Part shown: piece by piece, positions 10,401 to 19,082 of the stretch | Position numbering within the stretch: the stretch's first letter is position 1 | Layout of the letters: each line of letters begins with the position of its first letter | Assembly (NCBI RefSeq): GCF_000317145.1 | Contig: NC_019697.1 | Location: 4,662,886-4,726,885, forward strand | Source: Chamaesiphon minutus PCC 6605 | Lineage (GTDB): Bacteria; Cyanobacteriota; Cyanobacteriia; Cyanobacteriales; Chamaesiphonaceae | Direction of reading: 5' to 3' | Length of the DNA: 64,000 bases | Position numbers and translations under genes: made by a program | The notes under the pieces: generated by a model | Database searches by the model: none | The model's input: the letters and a program-made list of their open reading frames with translations, nothing else | Told to the model about the DNA's origin: nothing

Positions 10401-11691
10401 ATAATTCGCGGACTGCCTTACTAATGTGGTAGCCACCCTCAACCGGATAAAAGAAGCGACGGCGACGCTCTGGCGACACATCCACCATCTGAGCTTCGGT
10501 ATAAGTACCCGCTCTAGCTTTATCGATCGACAACTCGCTAATATCGGTCGCAAAAATCTGGATCGGCGGCTGGATCGCCCGCTCTGCCAAGAATTCTAGC
10601 AGACAAATCGCGATCGAATAAACTTCCTCGCCTGTAGAACAACCCGCTACCCAAATCCGAATCGGTAACTCCGCCGACTTCTGCTGGGCAATTGTGGGAA
10701 AAACTTGCGTTTTCAACAATTCAAAGGCTTCCGGATCGCGGAAAAAGCTGGTGACATGAATCAGGATTTCTTCATACAGTGCTTTGACTTCTGCTGGATG
10801 TATTTGTAGGTAAGCAGCATAGTCTTCCAACTGGACTAGTTTACACAACAACATCCGTCGCTGAATGCGGCGATCGAGTGTCTTGGATTTATAATGACTA
10901 AAATCAACGCCAGTAGTCGATCTCAATAGTCCAAATATCGTCGCGAGTGCATAGCTTGGCGCGATGGCTGTGCTAGCGATTAGCGGCGGCGAACTCGTCC
11001 ACACAGAATTTCGACTCAGAGTTACTAGTTCTTGGGCAATACGCGTCGGTGGGAAGATGAAATCGACATTGCCAGTCGCTACCGCCGTATTGGGCATACT
11101 ATCAAATTTGGCGGTGCCTTCACACTGCGCAAAAGTCACACCACCTGCCGCTTTAATTGCCGTCAGTCCGAGCGAACCATCGCCATCGCCGCCGGATAAT
11201 ACTACCGCGATCGCTTTGTGTCCGCGTGCGGCTGCCAGGGAGGTAAAGAAGGCATCTCCAGGCATGTATTTACCAAAGATCTTCTCGCGGGGCGATAGTT
11301 GCAGTTTGCCCTCCCACAGGATCATCTTGGTGTTCGGTGGGATGATATACACCTGGTTTGGCTGCACTACCATCCCGTGCTGCGCCTCGCACACTGGCAT
11401 GGGGGTAACTCTGGCGAGAATCTCGCTCAACAAACTATGATGGTCGGGTGCTAAATGTTGGATCAGCACGAATGCCATACCTGTATCGTCGGGCAGATGG
11501 CTCAGTAGTTCGGTAAAGGCTTCTAAGCCGCCAGCAGAAGCGGCCATCCCGACGATCGGAAAATCACTCACACCGTCTCGATCCACAATAGCTCTCACCA
11601 ATGGCAATCCGTCCGCATTTAGCGGCACTGTATCGATCTCGCGGCCATCAGATTCAGATGTCGGCGATGCCGACGCAGGCTCAGAAGTCAT
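7432..11691 (-). CDS. CheB-CheR-PAS hybrid sensor histidine kinase with C-terminal receiver
   Basis: 1419-aa fusion. Order: CheB methylesterase (about 42-235; VGMAASAGG nucleophile Ser52, LIQHLAPDHH, SGGDGDG), CheR methyltransferase (about 250-500; IRPSHYK-like DFSHYKSKTLDRRIQRRM, SAM loop VAGCSTGEEVYS), a long coiled coil (about 675-790, heptad-rich SNEELQSTNEEL), PAS-like domains (about 795-1030), HisKA (phospho-His in NLSHELRNPLTAI), HATPase_c (DTGQGMG, GLGLGLSIV) and REC (LAVDDEVDI; Asp in LLSDIGMPEEDG). No membrane helix. Such fusions are thought to use the CheB and CheR parts as sensory or stress modules (as in related regulator proteins) and not for flagellar taxis. Flanked by two REC-PAS kinases on the same strand, it probably belongs to one signalling group, but spacers of 300 bases or more argue for separate promoters. 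Confidence 0.92.
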   Translation of the reverse strand: MTSEPASASPTSESDGREIDTVPLNADGLPLVRAIVDRDGVSDFPIVGMAASAGGLEAFTELLSHLPDDTGMAFVLIQHLAPDHHSLLSEILARVTPMPVCEAQHGMVVQPNQVYIIPPNTKMILWEGKLQLSPREKIFGKYMPGDAFFTSLAAARGHKAIAVVLSGGDGDGSLGLTAIKAAGGVTFAQCEGTAKFDSMPNTAVATGNVDFIFPPTRIAQELVTLSRNSVWTSSPPLIASTAIAPSYALATIFGLLRSTTGVDFSHYKSKTLDRRIQRRMLLCKLVQLEDYAAYLQIHPAEVKALYEEILIHVTSFFRDPEAFELLKTQVFPTIAQQKSAELPIRIWVAGCSTGEEVYSIAICLLEFLAERAIQPPIQIFATDISELSIDKARAGTYTEAQMVDVSPERRRRFFYPVEGGYHISKAVRELCVFARQDLSSDPPFSNVDLISCRNVLIYLGDSLQKRIMPIFHYSLNSTGFLLLGTSESTGKHPDLFATIDKKYRIYAKNPTATQATFSFTPSTYPTVKAIAAGRPKVNEQIGNLPSLPAAALRFDLQEKVDRLIAERYTPIGVVIDDEMQVLQLRGEIDRYLKLGAGAANLNLFNLVRSSLLVELRAAIDRSQRSNLPVTKTGLRLKKNDNSSSFNLQVIPFKISTDDRRFLILFEDVLITEVNNLQSNDLPISQGDLERENLRLRQELAATIQERNATQEYLRAVIQEQEYSNQDLKVANEEILSSNEELQSTNEELETAKEEIQATNEELNTTNDELRRRNLELDLVNNDLTNLLASINIPILMLTNDLLIRRFTPMAQQLFNFIPTDTGRPLSNIRTNLHLDDLEPLILEVLATLSVKELEVQTHSGYWYLLRIRPYRTTENKIDGVVMVLLDIDALKRSATTVEVARNYAEAIVETVRVPLLVLEADLRVNTANRSFCETFAVSQTETAQVTIFELGNGQWNIPGLRSILEEIITHNTVLENLEVEHLFEHIGRKIMLLNALKIIAAGDTPRILLSIEDITARKQLESERSQLLAQEQTARQEAETANRAKDDFLSNLSHELRNPLTAIIGWAQLLQTNELAEATVTRGLATIYRSAKVQSQLIEDMLDLSRIANGKLHLNLRRLDLVALINGAIESVQLAADAKSIQLVANLTPIAISGDVDRLGQVLWNLLTNAIKFTPNGGRVEIALATFQNQAQIRVSDTGQGMGTDLLLHVFDRFHQGDSSRSKSTQGLGLGLSIVQQIVELHSGTVRAESAGEGQGTTLVIQLPLADAPSDLALMTEPILTPAVYSLTGLNILAVDDEVDILDLMKFILENVGAEVTIVTSAQAAIAMLLASPGKYDALLSDIGMPEEDGYALIRQVRALAARSGGQIPAAAITAYVSNRDRQLALDAGFQVHLAKPIDPAQLIQMVANLTGRSNVDLN

Positions 11692-12027
11692 TGGATCGAG
11701 CTACGGTAACGTAGTGATTTGGGGGATCGATATTTACTGAATTGATATTTTTTGCTATTTAACGTCAGTTGCGCCTGACGATCGCTCGATCTTTCGGCGA
11801 TCTCGACTTTCTGGTATTGCTGAATCGAGGTATGATTCCTGTGTAGGGGTGCCCCTTGTGGGTACCCTTAATCGATGCGGGGTAAGCACAAGGCATTACC
11901 CCTACAAAATTATTTGTGCGTTTCATACCTTAATTCAGCAACGCCGACTTTCCTTAGTCTATCTATCTACCCTAACATCGATCGGCAAAGAGGGGCGCAA
12001 GCCATTACCACAGATTCTCGCTTCAAC
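11692..12027. repeat. Intergenic region with a GTAGGGGT foldback repeat
   Basis: Between the two kinase genes. At about 11842-11912, GTAGGGGTGCCCC and GGGTACCC-like words are followed by ATTACCCCTAC, an imperfect inverted repeat with terminal GTAGGGGT/ACCCCTAC. Related words (GTGGGTACC, GGGGCACCCCTAC, GTAGGGGTGC) recur at 44209-44255, where they form a terminator. No gene seen. Confidence 0.5.
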
Positions 12028-14886
12028 TTAAGATCGCTTTGGCCACGTAAAATAGAACGTCGTTCCGCGACCTAGTTGAGATTCGAGGCGAATCGTACCG
12101 CCTTCTGCTTCGACGATTTTTTTGACGATCGCCAAACCGACGCCCGTACTGTCAGTACGTTGTTGGGGATTGACGGCTTGAAAAATCTGAAATATCCGAT
12201 CGTGTTGCTCTGGTGCGATGCCTGGGCCATCATCGGCGATCGCAAATTCGTAGAATTCTTGACGTTCGGCGATGCCCAAATGGAGCGATCCATCCACGCG
12301 ATCGTGATGTTTGACAGCATTACCGATCAGATTGGTAAATACTTGAGATAACAGCATTCGCTTGGCGTGAAGAGTCGGGAGATTTTGGGCGATCGCGATA
12401 TTAAATGTCGGCGGTGGTGCGAGGGTTTCGATCGTTTCTGCCAGTAGTTCTGACACTGAGACTGGTTCGAGGCAGTCTTCGGTGCGACCGATGCGGGCGT
12501 AGTCTAGCAAGCCATCGATCGTGGCTTCCATGCGCTGGATGCGACCGCGCAATAGTTCCATTTGCCGTTGATTGGTGGGTGAGAGCGATCCGTCGAAGTC
12601 TTCTTCGATCCACTTGGAGAGATTGGCAACAGCACGCAGGGGTGCTTTGAGATCGTGAGAGACGATATGCACGAAGCTATCTAGCTCTCGATTGCGTGCT
12701 TCGAGTGTAGCTTGAGCTTGTTTGCGATCGGTAATGTCACGAGCTTCGGCGACCAGCATGACGACTCGATCGGTCTCATCGAGTACGGGTTTGATTGAAA
12801 AGTCGGTTGTCAAGATCGTGCCATTGGGAGCGGGAAATTGCACTTCGTAGCGGCTAAATTTGCCCTTAATAGCTCGATCGATCGCTTCTTTGAGTTGCTG
12901 CTGGAGCTGTTCGGTATGCCACCAGGGCGTATCCCAAAAATACTGTCCGGCGATGTCTTCTTTGCGAGCGGAAATTGAGTCTAGGGCGGTTTGATTGACT
13001 TCTAGCAATACCCCATCCAGACTGACAATCCCCATCAGCTCGAAACTCTGCTCGAAAATCGCACTAAACTTGCGCTCGCTCGCCTGCAATGCCGCTTCCA
13101 TCTGTTTGCGCTCGGTAATATCATGCCCGATCGTGTACCAGACTTGGCTGGGTACGTGTGGGATCGCATTCCACGACACCCAGCGATAGGTGCCATCTTT
13201 ACAGCGATAACGATTCTCAAAATTCACCACCGACTTACCATCTGCCAAACTTTGAGCACCTGCAATTGTCTGCTCTCGATCGTCAGGATGCAAGAAGTTA
13301 ATAAAGGGTTCGGCCATTAATTCGGCATTAGTGAAACCCAAGATTTGCTCGAAGGCTGGATTGAGGCGGACGAAATACCCATCAAAACTGACAACTGCCA
13401 GCAGATCGACCGATAGATTGAAAAAGCGATCGCGTTCTTGCTCTGCTGCTAGCCGCTCTGCCTCCATTTGCTTGCGATCGGTAATATCGCGCGCGATCCC
13501 ATACATTAAGTTTTGCTCTGGATAAGGCATCGTACTCCACGATAGCCAGCGATACGAACCATCTTTGCACCGATAGCGATTTTCAAAATCCGTACTTACC
13601 CAACTTTCACTCAAGCCTAGGCGGATTGCCTCTTCCGTGCTCGATCGATCGTCAGGATGAACCAATTCCACAAACGGACGCGCCATTAATTCGGCGTGAG
13701 TGTAACCCAATGTCTTCTCCCAAGCTGGATTGAGCCGCGTGAAATACCCCTGAAAATTGCCGATCGCCAATAGGTCGATCGACAGATTGAAAAAGCGATC
13801 GCGCTCTTGCTGTGCTTCTAGCCGCTCTGCCTCCATTTGTTTGCGATCGGTAATATCCCGAAAGTAAATTCCCAAGCCTTCGGCGGCGGGATAAAGATGC
13901 GCTTCAAACCAACTCGCATTCGGCTCGAACCATACTTCCATCTGTACGACAACTCGATCTGTGAGTGCGCGTCGATACTCCCGCTCGACATCACCACCGA
14001 CTAATGAGGGAAACAAATCCCAATGGGATTTGCCTATAAATTCTGCGGGTGCCAACCTGGTGAGGTGGACAATGGATTGCGTGGCGGCTTGGTTGGCATA
14101 AATAATCCGCCAATCTCGATCGACTGTGACATACGCATCGGTCATGCTTTCCCAGATATCGATAATCTGCTCGTTCGCTGCTTGGAGATCTTGTTCTGCT
14201 TGTCTTTTGGCGGTTTCATCCCGACAGCAAGACACAAACCCATCATCTAATTTGGTCGCATAGATAGAATAAACCCGAGTGAGTGTTTCGCCTCCAAACA
14301 CATCCTCATAGACGAGATTTTCTCTAATTAGCGGCTCGCCAGTCGCTATTAGTTGGCAATATTCTTCAAATAAGCCGGAAGTGCGAAAGGCGGGAAACAG
14401 CTTACACAGAGATTTACCGATATCTTTGGCAGTCATCCGATTGTTTTCTAATGCTGCCTGATTGAGATAATCAAATCGGAAGTCGATAATCTGCCCAGCA
14501 TCATCGCGGATGGCCGAAAAAATGCTCACGCACTCGCGCATGTTGTCGATCGACGTCTTAAACCGCTCTTGACACTGCTGCAACTGCCGCCGCAGGCGGG
14601 CATTTTCAACTGCTTTACGCATCGTCAACTGCAACAATTCTGGCGTCAGATCGCGCTTGACTAAATAATCTTGGGCACCTGCTTTAATAGCGCGCACGGC
14701 AACACTTTCGCTACCTTGCCCCGTCATCATCACTACGGGCGGAAGAGAGCTGTTAGTTCGAGCGGACAATTCTGCTAAAAACTCCAACCCATCGGCATCT
14801 GGCAGTGCGTAATCGAGCAAAACTCCATCGATCTGTTGCCTTTGACAGATTTCTAGTCCCTCAGCTACCGATTCTGCCTCCAGCAT
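12028..14886 (-). CDS. Multi-PAS hybrid histidine kinase, N-terminally interrupted
   Basis: 952 aa from the first ATG after an in-frame stop. Domains: C-terminal three quarters of a REC domain (LLDYALPDADG keeps the phospho-acceptor Asp, YLVKRD the Lys), four PAS domains (about 110-235, 240-365, 375-500, 505-625 plus a further one to about 750, most ending DITDRKQ), HisKA (VSHDLKAPLRAV) and HATPase_c (DDGPGIAP, STGVGLAIVKK). Kinase part looks intact and is a paralogue of the protein at 5265-6764. The missing first 34 codons, including the ED acidic pair of the receiver, are present upstream in the same frame but are split off by TAA at 14902-14904. As it stands the product cannot form a normal receiver. 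Confidence 0.85.
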   Translation of the reverse strand: MLEAESVAEGLEICQRQQIDGVLLDYALPDADGLEFLAELSARTNSSLPPVVMMTGQGSESVAVRAIKAGAQDYLVKRDLTPELLQLTMRKAVENARLRRQLQQCQERFKTSIDNMRECVSIFSAIRDDAGQIIDFRFDYLNQAALENNRMTAKDIGKSLCKLFPAFRTSGLFEEYCQLIATGEPLIRENLVYEDVFGGETLTRVYSIYATKLDDGFVSCCRDETAKRQAEQDLQAANEQIIDIWESMTDAYVTVDRDWRIIYANQAATQSIVHLTRLAPAEFIGKSHWDLFPSLVGGDVEREYRRALTDRVVVQMEVWFEPNASWFEAHLYPAAEGLGIYFRDITDRKQMEAERLEAQQERDRFFNLSIDLLAIGNFQGYFTRLNPAWEKTLGYTHAELMARPFVELVHPDDRSSTEEAIRLGLSESWVSTDFENRYRCKDGSYRWLSWSTMPYPEQNLMYGIARDITDRKQMEAERLAAEQERDRFFNLSVDLLAVVSFDGYFVRLNPAFEQILGFTNAELMAEPFINFLHPDDREQTIAGAQSLADGKSVVNFENRYRCKDGTYRWVSWNAIPHVPSQVWYTIGHDITERKQMEAALQASERKFSAIFEQSFELMGIVSLDGVLLEVNQTALDSISARKEDIAGQYFWDTPWWHTEQLQQQLKEAIDRAIKGKFSRYEVQFPAPNGTILTTDFSIKPVLDETDRVVMLVAEARDITDRKQAQATLEARNRELDSFVHIVSHDLKAPLRAVANLSKWIEEDFDGSLSPTNQRQMELLRGRIQRMEATIDGLLDYARIGRTEDCLEPVSVSELLAETIETLAPPPTFNIAIAQNLPTLHAKRMLLSQVFTNLIGNAVKHHDRVDGSLHLGIAERQEFYEFAIADDGPGIAPEQHDRIFQIFQAVNPQQRTDSTGVGLAIVKKIVEAEGGTIRLESQLGRGTTFYFTWPKRS

Positions 14887-14988
14887 ATGGTAGCTAGTCT
14901 TTTAGTCTGCCAGCAGTGCGCGTCGATATAGCTCGCGATCTGCTAAAAAATCCTCGACGATGAGCAGTGTATAAGTTAAAGTACTCAT
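14887..14988 (-). pseudogene. Severed N-terminus of the multi-PAS kinase receiver domain
   Basis: Reading from ATG 14988 in the frame of the downstream gene gives MSTLTYTLLIVEDFLADREL and on to codon 28, then TAA at 14902-14904, then five codons to the ATG used at 14886. The residues match the paralogue (LLIVEDFPDNREL...) position by position with no gap, so one base change (for example CAA to TAA) explains the break. Spacing from this ATG backwards is typical for a real start. Either a true nonsense mutation or a sequencing error. Confidence 0.8.
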
Positions 14989-15605
14989 AATTTGGACATA
15001 TAGAGTCGCATCTTTATATATCGGTCTCAAATAAGTCAATCGCTAAATTTTTGCTACTCTATGTTTAGAGCGTACCACACTCAAACCATTCCCCCAGACG
15101 ATCGCAGCTTTCCAAAAGCTACCCAAAATTTGTAAATTTAGATGCTGGACATAACCCAGCCTTTAGATTAAAGTCGATCGCGAACGGAGATTTATCGAGT
15201 CATTGGTTAACTAATTTGCACAAATATTTATAAGTCTTCACCTGTCAATAATAATAACATCTGCCGGATTAGCGTGCCAGCAAGACAAGATAACCAAGTG
15301 CATCCGCGAAACTCTGTTCATTTGTTACCAATACTCGATCGTCAATCTACTGACAATCTTCGTTTTGAGATCGACTCGGATGTGGATATGGGCGAGCAAA
15401 GTTTCTTAAGTTGACGGCTCTAAATATGTCGATCGCCAGTAATTTCCGTTTGGGCTTGAGTCTGTCAGAGTGGGATCTAAACCAAATTTTCATACCATCA
15501 TCTAGAGATCCCCCTTTGCCCTCTAATTCGATCGCTTGAGACCAAGTGAGATGAGTGCCGTGAGTATTTGTTAAACTCACTCTATCTGCCATTTGTTAAC
15601 ACTGC
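14989..15605. other. Long intergenic region, no confident gene
   Basis: Spacer between divergent genes. A minus-strand frame at 15347-15592 (81 codons) and an opposing plus-strand open frame from about 15270 to 15411 exist, but neither has a ribosome site or any motif I recognise, and they overlap each other. Promoters for the kinase (near 15000-15060) and the phosphatase (near 15540-15600) presumably lie here. Confidence 0.4.
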
Positions 15606-16412
15606 ATGGAATTTTGGAATCAAGTATTAGAAGTAGCTAGTAGTACCGCCCAACGTGTTGGAGCACAATTGTTGCTGGACTTTGGACGCGTGCAGGGATT
15701 AGAAAAAGCGGATGGAAGTCTAGTTACTCAGTCTGATGAATGGGCGGATCGAGAAATTCGATCGAGTATTGCCAAAGCTTTTCCGGAACATGCCATTTTG
15801 AGTGAGGAAGCCGAACACGGGTTTACAGATGCCCAATGGACGTGGATTATCGATCCACTCGATGGGACGACCAATTTTACGCGCGGGATTCCGTTGTGGG
15901 GCATCTCGATCGGGTTACTTTATTACGGCGAGCCTGTATTCGGTTATGTTTATTTTCCGCCTGTCAACCAAACTTTTTACGGCTATTGGGCGGGGAATAG
16001 TGGATTAGATCTACCCGTGGGGGCATATCTAAACGATAAACCGATTCATGTCAGTCAGGATTCACCTAGTGGCAATCATTTTTTTAGTTTGTGTGCCCGC
16101 TCTCTTCAGGTCTGGCAGCCAGGATTTCCTTGTAAAATTCGGATGCTTGGGGTCGCTACTTACAATTTTTTGGCAGTTGCTGCTGGTGCGAGTCTGGGCG
16201 GGGTAGAAGCAACACCCAAAATCTGGGATTTGGCAGCGGTGTGGGCCATCGTACACGCCGCTGGAGGAACGTGGGTATCTCTCAGCGATGAACCAACTTT
16301 TCCAGCCGTTGTCGGTCGAAATTATGGCAGTTATGCCATGCCGAGTCTGATTGTCAATCAACCAGCTTTGGCAGATCGGCTTTTACCGCTGATGGAATCG
16401 ATTCGGAAGTGA
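15606..16412 (+). CDS. Inositol monophosphatase family protein
   Basis: Mg2+-dependent sugar/inositol phosphatase of the IMPase fold. All metal motifs are present: SEE (E67-E68), DPLDGTTNF with D83 and D86, and the C-terminal WDLAAVW with D208 followed by the HAAGG turn. Length (268 aa) is normal. Cyanobacteria have several paralogues acting on inositol-phosphate, fructose-1,6-bisphosphate, PAP or histidinol-phosphate; the sequence alone does not choose between them. Single gene, followed directly by a tandem repeat tract. Confidence 0.9.
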   Translation: MEFWNQVLEVASSTAQRVGAQLLLDFGRVQGLEKADGSLVTQSDEWADREIRSSIAKAFPEHAILSEEAEHGFTDAQWTWIIDPLDGTTNFTRGIPLWGISIGLLYYGEPVFGYVYFPPVNQTFYGYWAGNSGLDLPVGAYLNDKPIHVSQDSPSGNHFFSLCARSLQVWQPGFPCKIRMLGVATYNFLAVAAGASLGGVEATPKIWDLAAVWAIVHAAGGTWVSLSDEPTFPAVVGRNYGSYAMPSLIVNQPALADRLLPLMESIRK

Positions 16413-16414
16413 AT

Positions 16415-16560
16415 AGGTTTTAGGCTTTAGGTTTTAGGATCTAGGCTTTAGGCTTTAGGCTTTAGGCTTTAGGATCTAGGCTTTAGGCTTTAGGCTTTAG
16501 GCTTTAGGCTTTAGGATCTAGGCTTTAGGCTTTAGGCTTTAGGCTTTAGGGGATAGGGGA
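16415..16560. repeat. Telomere-like TTTAGGC heptamer array
   Basis: Just after the phosphatase stop there is a tandem array of the 7-base unit TTTAGGC (about 18 copies) interrupted by regular TTTAGGATCTAGGC variants, so a higher-order period is also visible. This is the class of short tandem repeats with 7-base units seen widely in cyanobacteria. The tract ends in GGGGATAGGGGATGG. Confidence 0.9.
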
Positions 16561-16609
16561 TGGTGGATAGCCAGCGGTAGTAAATATTCAACTTTCAACT
16601 TTCTAACCA

Positions 16610-16655
16610 TTACTCATCCACCCATCCACCCATTCACCCATTCACCCATCCACCC
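16610..16655. repeat. CACCCATC-type short tandem repeat
   Basis: About six copies of an 8-base unit alternating CACCCATC and CACCCATT lie directly before the 3' end of thf1. Independent in sequence from the heptamer array 60 bases upstream. Confidence 0.8.
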
Positions 16656-16657
16656 CT

Positions 16658-17389
16658 CTACTCCGCCTCAGCCGCTACACTAGCTTCCACCTTAGCCTGG
16701 GCGCGTTTTTCACGTTTTTTGCGTTCGGCTTCGGCTAAGTCGGCCATGACTGCTTCCATTTGAACTAGTTTATCTAGATTGCTGCGATAGGTATCTAGAT
16801 CTTTTTGGGCTTTATCTTTAGGTAGGTGCAGTGCTTCAGCGATTTGGAGGACTGCTGCTTCACGTTTTTTCTCGTCTTTGAGCAAGTCTGGTGCTGCTTG
16901 TTCGAGAATGGTAAATAGACCGATGCCAAATAAGCGACTGTACTTAAATTTGGGGTTGCTGGCGATCGATTGGAGGGTAGTAGCTAGTTGCGCTCCCATG
17001 CCGTCGGCAGTAGGGTGAGCGATCCAATCGATGATATCGCTCCCTTGCATACTGCGGGCAAATTCTTCGACTGCGGTGGCATCGGTGCGATATTGTTGGG
17101 CATTACCACCCATCGACTCACATAAAGCGACAAAAATCGATTGCTTATCTGCTTCGGGACGATAACTGGTCATGAACCGATCGAAGCTGCTGACTACACC
17201 CAGCGCATAAATCGGATCGTAGGCAAAATCAACATTGGTAGAAAGTAAATGCATTTCTACCATTAATTCTTCTACCACCCGCCGATAAATCGAATTAATC
17301 GGGCGTGTATGTTGGGAGTAGAAATTACGCTTAGTATCGGAGACAGTACTCTGGTTATTCACCGGGCTATAAGAAGATTTAGTTAACAA
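16658..17389 (-). CDS. thf1: Thylakoid formation protein Thf1 / Psb29
   Basis: Psb29/Thf1 associates with photosystem II repair and FtsH protease in thylakoids; plants carry the homologue THF1. The hallmark N-terminal block TKRNFYSQHTRPINSIYRRV is visible at about residues 19-38, then VEELMVEMHLLS, the YDPIYALGVVSSFDRFM segment and the central helical region with FKYSRLFGIGLFTILE. The last 40 residues are a charged, Ala/Lys/Glu-rich coiled coil. Length 243 aa is typical of cyanobacterial members. The N-terminal 18 residues are variable, so an internal start is possible. Single gene, transcribed away from the TPR gene at 17631. Confidence 0.95.
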   Translation of the reverse strand: MLTKSSYSPVNNQSTVSDTKRNFYSQHTRPINSIYRRVVEELMVEMHLLSTNVDFAYDPIYALGVVSSFDRFMTSYRPEADKQSIFVALCESMGGNAQQYRTDATAVEEFARSMQGSDIIDWIAHPTADGMGAQLATTLQSIASNPKFKYSRLFGIGLFTILEQAAPDLLKDEKKREAAVLQIAEALHLPKDKAQKDLDTYRSNLDKLVQMEAVMADLAEAERKKREKRAQAKVEASVAAEAE

Positions 17390-17630
17390 TCCTTAATTAT
17401 CGTCGATCGTCTACACAATACGCAAAGGTTGCGATCCCCAGATCGATTCTTTTATGGTAACTTTGCTCGTCCAAATTGGCTACAAGGTTTACCCATCGCG
17501 AGTAGTCGGCAATTAATAGCAGATGAAAAATCGATTTTAGCCAAATCTTTGTGCGTTTGTGCCGATATCATGGCGATATCTACAGGGCATTCTGGTAATA
17601 AGAGGATTATTTGTAGAGATAGGAAATAAG

Positions 17631-18353
17631 ATGAAGATGGCTGGAAATCATAATGTGGCCGCATGGTTATTATTCGGGACGATCGCGATCTCCACTATAT
17701 TTCCGCCACAAGCTAGTTTGGCATTTACACTCGATCCCACCACAAGTCATGCGAGGGTAAATGTCCAGCCTGATGAGGCGATCGATCGTTACCAGCAAGG
17801 CTTAACGGCTGCGGCTGCGGGCAATTTCAATCTGGCAATAACTAATTTCGATCGGGCCATCCAGCTTGATGCTCGTTATCTCCAAGCTTATATCGAACGA
17901 GGCAATGTCAAGGATGCCGTGGGCGATTTGTCTGGGGCAATTGCCGACTATACTAAGGCAATCTCGATCGACCCTAAATTTGCTACGGCTTACTACAATC
18001 GCGGGACGGTATCGGCAAAAAGCGGTCGTCATTCTGACGCGATTCGGGACTTTAAAAAAGCGATCGCCCTCGACCCTCGCTATGCTCCAGCTTACATGAA
18101 TTTGGGTAACGAGCTAGACGATCTGGGCGATTCGGCTGGCGCACTCCAAAATTACGATCGGGCACTTAAAATCGATCCCAATTACGCTCTAGCTTATCTC
18201 AATCGAGGCATCGCTCACGAACGTGCTGGCAATCGGACTCAAGCTATTGCCGATCTTCAGTTGGCTGCTAATTTATTTAAAGCAGCAGGTAATCTCGATC
18301 GATACAATCGCGCTCTAAAAATGATTAGCAATCTTCGTACTCCAGCTTATTAA
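17631..18353 (+). CDS. Exported tetratricopeptide-repeat protein
   Basis: 240-aa protein with a signal peptide (hydrophobic WLLFGTIAISTIFPP then an ALA-type cleavage region near residue 35) and about five TPR units after residue 50, each with the pattern YNRG...A...DFKKAIALDP. TPRs make a protein-binding superhelix; here it would work in the periplasm or thylakoid lumen. The frame is open from 17559, but the ATG at 17631 follows AGGA at a good distance and gives a clean signal peptide, so I use it. Partner unknown. Confidence 0.85.
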   Translation: MKMAGNHNVAAWLLFGTIAISTIFPPQASLAFTLDPTTSHARVNVQPDEAIDRYQQGLTAAAAGNFNLAITNFDRAIQLDARYLQAYIERGNVKDAVGDLSGAIADYTKAISIDPKFATAYYNRGTVSAKSGRHSDAIRDFKKAIALDPRYAPAYMNLGNELDDLGDSAGALQNYDRALKIDPNYALAYLNRGIAHERAGNRTQAIADLQLAANLFKAAGNLDRYNRALKMISNLRTPAY

Positions 18354-18375
18354 TGACCGGAAATCTTAACCGGAT

Positions 18376-18417
18376 GGAAGTTCGGTAAAGTGAACTTCGA
18401 TCGGGATGAGAACCGAA
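18376..18417. terminator. Inverted repeat after the TPR gene
   Basis: AAGTTCGGT and ACCGAACTT, 9 bases each, flank a 23-base centre just after the TPR stop. No strong T run follows, so it may be a weak terminator or just a repeat. The remaining sequence to 18612 shows nothing clear. Confidence 0.35.
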
Positions 18418-18612
18418 CTTGGATCGCTCGCGGCTTTTGTTAGATTATAAACAAGTTGAAATCGGCGATTGACCGACTGGTGAATCGATTATTCCCAATT
18501 TACTTAGATCGCTTATTCAGCTATAGCAGTAAAATTTACGATTTGGCATTGTTTAAAATGTCGATCGAATCTATTTCCATCCATTACTATACTTGAATTT
18601 GAGGTTCATATC

Positions 18613-19053
18613 ATGACATTAGTTCGTTGGCAACCTTTCCGCAATGTGACTACCTTACAACGCGAAATGGATCGATTATTCGATAGTCTAACCGAGCATG
18701 AAGATAGCTTGTACCGGACTGCTTTTGCTCCCGCAGCCGAGCTACAAGTCGATCGAGATAATGTCTATCTGCAACTAGAAGTTCCTGGTTTAACACCCGA
18801 AGAAATCGAAGTCCAAGTTACTGCCGATTCAGTAATTATCGATGGGGAACGTAAAGAAGAAAAACAAGTTGAAGAACAAGGCATGAAGCGATCGGAATTC
18901 CGTTATGGTAAGTTTCATCGCACGATCGGTCTTCCTGAAAAAGTTCAGCGCGATCGCGTTCAGGCAAAATACGAACATGGGATCTTAAAACTGACGCTAC
19001 CTAAAGCCGAAGACGAGAAAAACAAAACCGTCAAAGTTTTAGTAGAAGCTTAA
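18613..19053 (+). CDS. hspA: Small heat shock protein, Hsp20 family
   Basis: ATP-independent holdase that keeps unfolding proteins soluble and in cyanobacteria also protects thylakoid membranes. The alpha-crystallin domain covers about residues 38-146: AELQVDRDNVYLQLEVPGL, the EIEVQVTADSVIIDGER strand pair, and the C-terminal YEHGILKLTLPK. The N-terminal arm with RWQPFRNVTTLQREMDRLFD is typical of cyanobacterial HspA. 146 aa is the normal length; the C-terminal I-x-I anchor is weak (the tail ends KVLVEA). No CIRCE element is seen upstream. Confidence 0.95.
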   Translation: MTLVRWQPFRNVTTLQREMDRLFDSLTEHEDSLYRTAFAPAAELQVDRDNVYLQLEVPGLTPEEIEVQVTADSVIIDGERKEEKQVEEQGMKRSEFRYGKFHRTIGLPEKVQRDRVQAKYEHGILKLTLPKAEDEKNKTVKVLVEA

Positions 19054-19082
19054 TCGTTCGCTCCTGTCTGGCTCTAAAGTTT

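Noticed and set aside
15347-15592. 81-codon minus-strand frame upstream of the phosphatase
   Set aside because: No recognised family or ribosome site; competes with an equally plausible frame on the other strand.
16415-16560. CRISPR array
   Set aside because: Units are 7 bases in tandem with no spacers.
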